Origin: Xanthostigma xanthostigma
Taxonomy: Eukaryota; Arthropoda; Insecta; Raphidioptera; Raphidiidae
Length of the DNA stretch: 64,000 nt
NCBI GenBank assembly: GCA_963575645.1
Contig: OY754466.1
Span: forward strand, 35,558,001-35,622,000
Direction: 5' to 3'
Of the stretch, positions 1 to 11,800 are shown one piece after another. The notes under the pieces were generated by a model that worked only from the letters and a program-made list of their open reading frames with translations, did no database searches and was not told the DNA's origin. Made by a program: the position numbers and the translations under genes. How positions within the stretch are numbered: the stretch's first letter is position 1; each line of letters begins with the position of its first letter.

Positions 1-76
1 TTTCCTCTTGACATGGACCCCTTGCAAGTTGTCGTCGACCCCTGGGGGTCGATATAGACCACTTTGGGAATCACTG
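1..76. mobile_element. hAT MITE, right end (cut by window start)
   Basis: The last ~63 bases match the right end of the full element at 15347-15859 almost base for base, ending in the same CACTG terminus. The left part lies outside the window, so its target duplication cannot be checked. Confidence 0.7.
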
Positions 77-2856
77 GTTTAAACAATCGGCCATGTTAGC
101 GGTCTTATGTGAGTGACGTCATGATATACGATGCTTGTCAACCTTGATACCAAATTGATAACGTAAAGTTTTCTAAGCTTTAATATTATATTTATGCTCA
201 ATTTTGTAATTTTTGAATCGTTTCAATATAAAAATAGGTTTTGGAGCGAAATATTAGTGTTTACTGCGAGTTTTATTGTTTTTTTTTTCATTAGCATCAT
301 ATTATAGAATTTTTAATCTTTTTGTATCTCGCGTGCTTTTTACGGCGTTTTTCACATTCAAAATGGCTTCTAATTGGAACCATTCCGCACCATGCTCAAG
401 GATAGGCATCCGCTATCTATTAAATATATAATATATCTATGATTACCACTTGCATTCGTGCTTCTGTCTGAATCTGATTGTACACTATCGGACTGAAATA
501 ATGACATTTCTACGTTTACACTACTTGACCAAAATCATTATTATGACTGCACGAGAGGTAAAACTTCTGATTCACTTCTATTTGAATGCCGAAGGAATAC
601 AACGGCCGTCTCGTAATTGACCGGTCTTTAATCAATAAACCGATATTTCATTAAGCGTACGTGCTGCATTATTAATTAATAATTACCGACCCCTATAGCT
701 ATTAAATTAATACTACGTTCCATTAATAGGAAAAGATAATATGTTTATTTTTATTGCAGTATTAAGTCTAGATTACAGTTGTGCAGCAATCTATGCTTTA
801 AAATTTATATATTTTGTTTTTTTAGTCACTGTATGAAAAATTTAATTTCCGTTACAAAATTTATATTTAAAAATGATATTTTAATCGCGATAAAATAAAA
901 CTACTTTTTATTGTAGTTTTCTTATTTTTAAAAGTGTTCCGTACACAATTTCAGATAAATGGATACTATAGATTAATTATAGATGCTTAACAACAAAGGT
1001 CATTAACGTCTACATATATTCAGCCAAAAGTCATATTATAATAGGGTAAACAAAATAAATTTTAATTACAACAGAAATATTTTAAGGAAGTACCCTCGAT
1101 AAATGAATTAACGAACAGAAAATTACGTAAATGTGCAAATATGTCAAAACTTTTTCAAAAATGACTCAGTTAAATTTTTGTGATTTTTGGTTGACTTTGA
1201 AAAAAGATATTGATAATTTTATTTCGCTGCACTTAACATGGAGTCTTATGGAAATCTGTGATTTTGACGCACTCCATCATTTATTACGTTGGAATTGACA
1301 AACAGATTTTGATAAAATTTTCAGGAAATATAAACGAATATTCTATGAACATTTTTCTTTTTCCAAAACGTATAAAGTTTGCTTATGTTAATAGAAATAA
1401 TTAAAACAAAGCCGAGCTTTTTAGCAATTCATAAACATGGCAACACCGCAATATTATAGTTTGTGGCGCGTCATTCAAAGGTAAGTTACGAAACTGCAGC
1501 AGTTTTGATATCGTAAAAACATACGTAAATTGAGTAAATGCTAAAAGCATAGTATTCCAAAAAAATGATAGTATATTATTATTTCCGAAATGACAGGAAT
1601 AAAGAAAAGCATTTTCATAAATTAATGCGAATTTGACACCGCATGCTGACTTATGCTGCGTACATAAGCACTTGTAACTATGGCAAGGCATGCGGTGTTG
1701 CCAAATTATATACTACGTTACTCAAGTAGAAGACTGAAATTCTTTGACTTACTGCGTACCGAGGGTACTTCCTTAAGCACTGAATTTTAGTATGATTTTC
1801 ATTACAATTTATTTTTGTAAGTCGGAAAACTATCATAAAATATTACAAAATTAAACTAAAAATCTGTTTAAATTGTTTTGTTTGTTTCTGATACGACATT
1901 TAACTTTAAATCTAAATTTTAAATTGCCATTTGTTTTTCAACTAAATGGGAAAACAAATGACATTTTTAAATCATAGATTTAATGTTGAAAATCGTATAC
2001 CAAGCATTAAAGATCCGTTCTAACAATTTTTTAACATTTTTTTGTCAAAATTGATTAACTACTCTATAGGTATTTTTGATAGTTTGTTAAACATGTGTCT
2101 GCACAATTTTCTAGCCAATACTTATATCAATCATTGCCAATGCTATTTCCACAAGTATTTTCCGTCCTTTGCCGTATATTTGTGATCGAAATGCAAAGGC
2201 AAAGTCGTTTGCATACAGAAAGCAACAAAGTTAACCTTATCATTACATCTTGCATTAATTTTCTTTCCCATTTTACAATGTGAGTAGCACTCGCGATTTT
2301 TTTCCTTTTACTATAATTACGTCTTGAAGGATTAGTGTCACCGCAACAACAAATTTCTTCCTCGGAAATATCGCATGGGACTCTGGGGAATATGTCTCTA
2401 CATGATTGATTTCGATCAATTTAAACATGGCACATTAATAATAGATAAAAACACTCCAGAGTAATACTATACAAGCAATTTGGTTCTTAAAAGCGTTCTC
2501 CTCTTCGTTCTGTTATCGGTTAACTGTTAATTTCTGATTGTCATCTACGGTTATTAACTGTTATTTGTTTGTTTTGGTACCAGTTGGCATTCAGCAACGT
2601 TTGTGGTTGCTATGCTATGAAATTGTATTTCTGTATTTAAAGTACATTTTTATTACAAACGACATTATCGACTGTCGGTTGCCATTTATTACTAATAAAC
2701 TGTTATATTTTAACGGTTGTTGGGAACGGGATATTTTCAAATAACAGTACCTAACAGTACAATTTGCCAAAAATCATTATTTCGCTCATCATTACAGCTA
2801 TTGGTATAGATGGCGACACCATTAACATAGCCGTTTGTTATTTGATTTGATTACAG
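77..2856. other. Hk intron sequence, no exon recognised
   Basis: AT-rich DNA before the first Hk exon in the window. I looked for the exon that should precede 2857 (the N-terminal beta strand of the aldo-keto reductase barrel) and found none, so it is probably upstream of the window. The only organised feature is the TTAA-flanked element at 1086-1772. Confidence 0.5.
1086..1772. mobile_element. TTAA-flanked inverted-repeat element
   Basis: Starts GGAAGTACCCTCG after TTAA (1082-1085) and ends with the exact reverse complement before TTAA (1773-1776). A second inverted pair inside (GGCAACACCGC near 1439 and GCGGTGTTGCC near 1691) is consistent with a foldback. TTAA duplication is the piggyBac hallmark, but no transposase is visible, so assignment is inference. 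Confidence 0.55.
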
Positions 2857-5800
2857 GAACATGGCCGACATTCAGCCCAGGAGTAACCAAAGAACAAGCC
2901 GAACAAGTGATTCTATTGGCTGTGGATAGCGGAATTAATGTCTTTGATCTCTCTGAAGCACATTCAGGTATTTGCTTTCATTGTTTTATTGGGCCAATAG
3001 TACATGTAGTAGTATAACAATTCTGTTTAATTACATAATGTTGTATAGACACGTTTATACAGGAACGGTCTCATATCCACCTGAAACATTTTGCTACGCA
3101 ACTCACGTCTGAATGTCTTGTAGTTGTTTTTTTTACAGGGTCGGTGTCGTTTAAACGGTGGGTGGTAGCGCACTTAATAGAATTGTTTGTTTTTATTAAG
3201 AAAGTCAATTCGTTGTTCAGAGAAACTTGCTCTTATATTTTGCATACCGCTTGTGTTCACCAACTAAATGGTCAGTAGAGTGCTGCAATAAAATTAAACT
3301 TAAAATATGTAAATCTTTGCAAATGAAACCCGTCTTGCTAAATTCAAAGTCGCACGACGCCGTAATTAGGGCACAAACTCAGAAGAACGCAATCAGCAAA
3401 GCGAGTATTATTGTTTTATTTGAATATATCACCCAAAAAAAATTGAATTAAAAAAAAAAAGTTTTTTTTTTTTAAATCAGCCTTGCCATGGGCGCCGATA
3501 AATTCAGCTACGACACTGCTTCTTACTTGGCTAACATACAGTATAATCTGATAAGGATTAGGCAGAAGAAAAGCACAATTTTATGTGAGAATAAAATTAC
3601 GTTTTCATTTCAAACACTGACTTTTTGTGTCGCAATCTGACTCTGCTGATCATTGATGTAGTACATATATTTATTGACACCCTAAGTACTAACTAATCTA
3701 AAAAATATTAGCCTTCACAAAATTCTTAAATTTTTAACCACGATTGTTTAAGACGCGTTTTTCAAACTGAACTATGAATTCACCCACTAGTATGCCCATA
3801 TTCACCGAACACTATTAAATACAGAAGTTAATAATCTTGGAACAAATTTATTCGTTAGAATAAAATTTACTTCAATTTATTCATCAAGCAAAATATCAGG
3901 TAGAAAAGTTAGTTAAACACTATACTCCTTGCTCTTTTTGTCGAATATTTTGATGTTCACCCAGAAATCCGACCGAGGGCGTTAGTGTAAACATCAAAAA
4001 ACAGTTTCACAAAATAATAATGTTTTATCCTAACCCAATTGCACACAAAACTTCCATTAACTTTAATGTTTTACAACTACAATACACAATAAACAACACA
4101 TAAATAGACTCACAAGAGCAAACTGTAGATACGTATAATACGCCACTTTTATAGGTTAGGTGTTATGATCTATGTAGTGGTCAGTATATTATTTTATCAG
4201 GCGAATAAATATTTATACCCTGGAAGTAAGACAGAATAGATTTATACCTGACGTAAACATAATTATGCTTAGTGAATTGAATTATCGCTATTTATTCGAA
4301 GGAATAGTTATCTGAAGAACAAATGGACCGAATAAATAAATAGTTACGTTCGGTGAATATGGCCATTAGTATGTATGTTTTTATTATATCCCTTGTATTT
4401 ATATTACACTATTCGTGTTCTAAGGCGCGCGAGCTGAAACTGAATTAGGTCAAATTCTCCAAAGAAGGGGATGGAAGAGATCGAGTTACATTGTCACCAC
4501 TAAAATATATTGGAGCACCAAGTGAGTATACTGCAACTTGAATTACTAGTTTAGTTTATATCCTACACAAATCTACAATGTACCGTACGATTGCGTTTAG
4601 TAAAGTTCATAGTTCAAAGGGCGCTATGTCGTTCCTAAAGTATATATTTTTTTTATTTTGAATTAGTAGTAGTGTTTGATTTTACTGTCATCGAGATCAA
4701 AAAGTGTTATTTGTTATTATTCACCCGAAAATTCACAAAATATGAACTTTTATATGATTTTACAATTTTATTCACTTTAAACGTAGAATATTTAATGTAT
4801 TGAAGAAAATATTAATTTATAAAATTGTTCAAGAACGAAATGAACAGTCTAATGTAAGAAGAAAGAAATATAAACATAAAGATAATGAAAACAAAAGTAA
4901 TACATTCCAATTACTTAGCTCTCGTTGGATTTTAAGCGTAAATCTTTATGAAATATTATTTACAGTAGGTTTACAAAACTTTTTTCTGTCACCCGATAGC
5001 GCCACTGGCAAGTAAAGTATGTGTCATTCTATTGTTAGTACTTCTTATATTTTCGGCCACCTGATGGCGCTACTATCCAGTAAAGTATTTGTCATCCTCT
5101 TTCTATCTTTGCTAACTTATATCTTCCTCTCAACTTCCGTTCGCCTAGCCCGATCACACTTCCGTAAATCTCTCGTAAGGCACTCACCAGCTTACTCCCC
5201 AAGTCAAGCGTGCGTAAAGAAGTTTTACTTCAAAAATGATTATTTAGAGCATGGAGGATAGAGAGAAAGGAGACTAATCTCCGTACATTCGTTGTTGTCA
5301 AGAAGTGAGGAAAAGATGGTTCCTACTTTGACGGTAAAAACGCTGAAGTTACAAGACTTCAAGTAGAATTAATCGGGAGATTTAATTAGAGATTTTTTGC
5401 AAAATCGAAGTAAACTGAATTAAAAATAATGTTTATTGACAGTACAAAACACCGCTTTGCCGCAGATTCGCATATAAAATCATGTAAACTGACAGCACCG
5501 CGCATGAGGATTTTATAAATCCTTGCCGTCATAAATTTTCGGACGACGCTCTTCGCATTGCGGCCTACCGAGATAGTTCTTTTCCTCTTTATCATAATTT
5601 GGAGAATCAAGTACTCGCGTTTACTCTCAAATCATTTTTTCCTTCTGCACTACTTGTTTTTACTCGAGATACATAACTCTAGAAATTTTAGCGCATGCGC
5701 CAGTATTATTATTTGCAGATCGAGAAGGCAATGAAAACGTTGACTCTTATTAAATTTTTCTACTTGACGATTGAATAATTTTACTACTCGACCAGTACAC

Positions 5801-8800
5801 AATGTTTCGAGTATTCGCACATCCCTAGTATTTACATTAGAATTGATTATTTTTAAAAATAAACATACCGGTTGTAATTTCAACAGCTGTGTTTCTTGAA
5901 CTAACTCTGAATCAGGTTAAAAAATTCGTTGTGTATGGATGTAATTTTATCATTTACTTTATTTTGTTGTATTTATTTTTCACTATAAATAAACACAACA
6001 TATTTTTTTATAAATTTCCAATACTGAACGAGTCCATGTTCAACTAAAATAATATGTTACGTATGTATTTCAAACCTAAATTTACGAGCTTTTATTGACT
6101 TATGTTTAAAACATTTTATATTTTTCTTAAATCAGTTTAACGTAATCTTTTAATAAAATTTCTAATAAGTATTTATTTCAGCTGTTAAAAACATTTTAAA
6201 AGGTTTATTTTTAGTTTTAGTTTAAATTGTGATGTTCGCAGGTCGGATGAACGAGGGTTGTCCAGAAAGCATATAATAGAGAGCGTCAGGGCGAGTTTAA
6301 CGAGACTTCAGCTGTCTTATATTGATGTTGTGATTGTACATAAGGCTGATCCAATGTGTCCTATGGAAGGTAATAAATACAATAAAAAATAAATAATTAC
6401 TTTAATCCAGACATCCGCAGACCCAATCATATTTAATTTAATATTTTCATTATAAAGTTTAACTTTTCTTTTAGTAATATGTTTGAATTTAAATTTAGTA
6501 GTACAATTTTTATCACAAATCGAAATAACGCCGACTATTTTTTATATAAACGCCGCTTCACACGAGGCTAGATTTGACTACTAGTTTTCTAGCGCTGGTT
6601 TTCTTGCTTTCATTGGTCATGTGCTCGCTTCACACAAGACGTCTTTTCAAGCTTGTTTTGTAGGTAGATCTGGTGCGCGCGCTGTGAAAGTTCAAATATA
6701 AACACAGAGCAAAATGTGTGTGTTATCTGACTCTGAGCAGAATGGCGCCATGTTGGTTTGTGGACGTTTGTTCATGTCGCCCATGTGACAAGATACCGTT
6801 TCCAGATCGGTTCTTGCTCAGAGCAAGCAGAGAACCTAGCAATAAAAATAGCCCCTGTTCTAATTTTAAAACCTATCTTGTGAGCTAGCAGGCGCGCTCG
6901 CAATGACGTCATTTCTTGCCTCGTAACAAGCCTGCCGACCAGCAGATATCCAAACAGTGTTTTCAGCCTCGTGTGCAGCGGCCTTAAGTTGTAATTATTA
7001 ACGTTGTGGTATTTTATCTTGGTCTTACGTACATCATATCGACACGTACTACCACCATATCGACCCGTACTTCCGCCATATTGACACGTATCTTTGCCAT
7101 AATAATTATTAACGTTACAATGAAGAATTTTAGAAGTTATGTTCAAAATTTAGAAGTTGCGGTTTATAAATTTCATTTATTTTGTTATGAACACAAACAG
7201 TTGTTTTATTCGATGACCCATTATTATGAGGCATGTTAAACCGATCTGCACTTACGCCATATCCATATCGACCCGTACTTCCGCCATATTGACACGTATC
7301 TTCGCCATAATTATTAACGTTACAATGGAGAATTTTAGAACAGTTATGTTCAAAATTTAGAAGGCGCGGTTTATAAATTTCATTTATTTTGTTATGAACA
7401 CAAACAGTTGTTTTATTTGATGACCCATTATCATGACGCATGTTAAACCGATTTGCACTTACACCATATCGACACGTACGTCCACCATAATTATAAACAT
7501 CACTGTCATAACGCGAATTCTTAAAGCTACATAATCTTTCAATTGAAAGGCAATATTCTGTGCGGAACTGGATGACTGTGTTGTTTTATTTTTAAACCAA
7601 TTAATTAAAACAAAAAAAAATATATACAGTCGAACATAGAACCTCCTCCTTTTTTGAAGTCGGTTAATTATTACTTAAATCACTGTTATACTTATGCACT
7701 AGTGTGACCTGTGCCAATTATTCACACTAAATAAGTATAATAATTATCACTTTACCAAATTATTTTTTAAATATGATGCAGGTATTCAATTCGTTTCTAA
7801 TTTTGCACACTGCTTATAACGTTCTTCTTTTTGTTGTATTACAATATGAAGCTCAGATGACAGATCGAAGAAATATTTTACTAAAATTGTCATATAGAGG
7901 CGCAAGTAGCAAAAGCGTTGAGCTAAGCCAGATGGCCTCATGCAGCATTGCTGTGACGTTGTTCAGCGTTGCTCGCTGTTTCAAAATTAAAGCTGTTAGA
8001 TGGCAGACGTTGTTCAGCGTTGCTGTATTTTAATTAATTTACAAAAACAAAAGCAATAATAAATTTTTTAGTTGTAGATGTCTGTAGAGCAGGCAATTAT
8101 CTGTAAAATGATATATAATTTATGTGGAGAAATTGTGAGGTTTTTTCTAAAAAGGGAGGCAAACATCTTTAACCTTAGCGTATTAATATATATGATTGTA
8201 CACATACTTTTTATAACGTATATTATTTTTTCATGTAATTAAATGTGTCCTGTTATGTTTTCAGAGGTTGTCCGAGCCATGAACTATGTGATATCCCAAG
8301 GCTGGGCCATGTATTGGGGCACAGCGAGGTGGTCCCCTGTTGAGGTTAGTCACTTCCACCGAATACAGTAGAATCTTTGTAAGTCGAACTTCAAGGGAGA
8401 CGCCAAAAAATTTGAGCTATAGAGTTTTCGACTAATTTCTAATTTTGAGTTGCTATGTTCGAGATACAGAGGTCCAATTTATTTTTTCGAGTTATGGAGG
8501 GAAAATATGTACCGAAATGGCTAGTGACTCACTGATATATCGACCTATAGAGGGTCGAGATTTCGAGTAATGGAGATTTTGGGGCGTGAAGGAAAGAGTA
8601 AAAAATTTTTTTTCGAGTTTTTGAGATTTTCGATTCATTGAGGTTTAACTTAAAGAGGTTCTGCTGTAATAATAAATGAAAAACGATTTGTTTGAAATTA
8701 ATTTTAGGCCTAGTTTATATGAGAGGCGTTCAACGCGCGTTGGCCCAACGCGCGTTGAACGCCTCTCATATAAACTAGGCCTTAATTAAAGAAATTTATA

Positions 8801-11800
8801 CAGGGTGTCCCATTTTAAAGTAGTCACCCTTATATCTTCGTTATTTTTGAAGATAGAAAAACAAACAAATACTTATTAGATAACTTCAAGTGTCAATTTT
8901 CATTGCTTTATGAAACACACACACACACCCAACACTTTGAGACATAAATCAGACCGTGCAACCTCCCCCTGGTATATCTTGGGTAATGCTAATGCCAGCG
9001 GTAAAAAACGATTATTACCACGATAAAAACGGCGCAAATCGAAAAATGTTTCAAACACTTTTTCTCCTCTATCGAATGGGATAATAAAAAGTATAGGTTT
9101 CCACTTAAAAAAAAACACAGTTTAGATATGCGCCATCTATCGGGATGTTCATGTGTGCATATTATTTCCCCTTCCAAACTTAGCGACTTTTATTTGGAGA
9201 ATTATTTTCTATCTTCAAAAATAACGGAGATATAAAGGTGGCTACTTTAAAATGGGACATATATAGCTGATAAAAATTCGACCGCGGGCCGTATAGCTGA
9301 TGAATTTGACCGCGGGCCAAAAATTTGCAGAACAAAAAAAAAAGGTCCTCACATTCTATTTCCGCATTTCGAGATTGCTATTTCTTAACTATTTTTTTAA
9401 AATTTGTAAAATGCTTCGCGGGTCGGACAAAATTGTGCTGCGGGCCCGATGCGGCCCGCGGGCCTCTATTTGCCCAGGCCTGGTGTATACTTTATAACGT
9501 GTATACGACATTTAATTTAATACTTCTTTATCTTAAAGCTCAGCGTTGCTTTTTACCATTCCTACCCAATACCATTCCCCAATGGTTTAGTTTAGGTCAA
9601 AAATCACTTTTCAAAAATTTTACACTTTCCGTTTGAGGTCCCCCGAATCCAAAAAACAAATTTTTGAAAAAACTCTGTGTGTCTGTTAGTCTGTGAACAC
9701 GATACAGATCAAACGGATGAGCGGATTGAAACCAAATTTTGAGAGGATGTTTGGAATGCAAATGGGAAAAGCCTTATTGTTTTTGGGGAAAATCGGCGCA
9801 TGCGCAGAAGAGATATATGCTATAACGGTATTTTTTATATAATAATGGTATACTTTTCATAACGGCTTATCATTCTATTTATTGTTTCAAGAAAGTTTCG
9901 TTAACATTTTTTTTATCTAAACTTTATAGTTTCGGAAATATTTGAAAATAAAAAAAATCAGCAGCTCTTTTGTTTTACGGATCTGTCAGAAATTCGGCAT
10001 GCTTCGATTAATTTTTACAGCAAATATCATATTGAACACTATCCATTACCCGCGTCACCTCACGCGATATCAAATTTTATTTTCTTTATTTTAATCAAAT
10101 GTCAACATTTTTGAAGTTGGAAATGGCCCCGTCGCCCAATTGGCTGGAATTTTTTGTAAATAAAATAATTTTTGTGCTGCAGGTCATGGAAGCGTACACA
10201 AATTGTCGACAGTTCAACTGCGTCACTCCAATCATGGAACAGGCTGAGTATCATATGTTCTGCAGAGAAAAAACGGAACTGTACATGCCGGAATTGTATA
10301 ACAAAATAGGAGTAGGTCAGTAAAAAGGGTCCAATATTAAAAGCATAATAAATTCTGCCATAACTTGACAGGCTCAGCGTGACCATGTTTAAAAAAAAAA
10401 TTGGTTGTCTGTAAAGTCGGTTTACGGACGATAGTTTTACGTGATAACGTATTCCGCTCGAAAATCATATTTAATAATACATAACCTAAATTTTAGTAGC
10501 TGTCAAACTATATTTTTACCGACTAATAATTTAATCAACCAAAGCAAAATACATATTTTTAAGCAATTATAAAAGACATTTAAAAGAATGTATATATATT
10601 ATATATTTGTTAACAAACCGTATAATTTATCTGCTGTTATGAAATGCAGATCCATTATCGTGCGTTCAGTTATACTTTGGCTTGGATGAATCGGCAATAA
10701 TTATATGACACAAAAAATATCCGTGCAAAAACGAACAAATAACGATGTATTATCTGAAAAATTGCTTTAAAAATTCGATAATTTATGACATTTTTATTAG
10801 ATATCTTGATTTTAAGTCTTAATTTCCACGGTTTATAAAACAAAGGCCATCTGTCAGATGTAGCTTTCGCTGGAACAGCCGAAAAAAATGTTGAACGCAC
10901 ACTACTGTCTGACGTCACGCGAGAAGAGTGAAATGCGTACAAGCCGACGCCGATCGTGCTTCTCTATCGCTTATGATGCGCTCTCGCTTGCACGCGCAGG
11001 GTCAGGCAGAACGTTACGGCGTTACACTTTTTCGTGCGTGCAGCTGGTGTTTTCATCAATTTATAAGACGTTATCACGTCAAAAACATTAATAGTACTCA
11101 AAAGTCGCTCGATTCGTTATGACTTAAAGAATGTATTTTTTAAAACAGGTTTAATGGCGTGGGCTCCAATCACAATGGGGATACCCCAGAAGGACGACAG
11201 CACTCACCTGTTTCAACGTTCTAGCTTTAAAAACAAATACAGTTCATTCTCATGGACCGAAGATGAAACCGTCGCAGCGAACAAAGAAGTGAGAAAGCTA
11301 GTTGTTTTGTTTCATTTGTGTTACCAATTTTCCGATTGTTTATATTCGTTTAACATTGAACTAATTGATACACATATTATATTAAACACAAATACGCTTG
11401 TTTCCACATAACAAAACACTATCACTGTATAGTGTATTGATAGATTGTTTGTACAACTAAACACTGCATGGAAAACCAGTAACACTGATGACCTCAGCTG
11501 TTGAGCGTCTATATATTCTATATACGACACTATTTTGAACAACACTCAATCGTTATATTTCTGTTTGATGTTTAAACTTACATTTAAAAAATTTATTAGC
11601 ATGCAATGATTTGTAATGTTTGGTTAAAAAAAACAATGACTTGTAATTAAAGAATTATACAGAATGCAGTTTAAAGTTTGCAGTATTGTCTTGCAGGAAT
11701 GGAGTTTAGTGTGGTTTGTTTAGTGTGGTGTTATGATTTGTTGATTTTGCGGCTGATGTAGAGCTTCACATGGTTGAAGGATCGGCTGCAGCCAGAAGAA

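Noticed and set aside
6772-7146. 124-codon minus-strand frame
   Set aside because: Most of it is MITE sequence at 6550-6984; only its first ~50 codons belong to the tandem repeat and are frame-shifted relative to the 7130-7586 ORF.
10888-11122. Arg/Ser-rich frames in the CpG-rich block
   Set aside because: They overlap each other in different frames and lie in a repeat block inside an Hk intron; no continuity with Hk exons.
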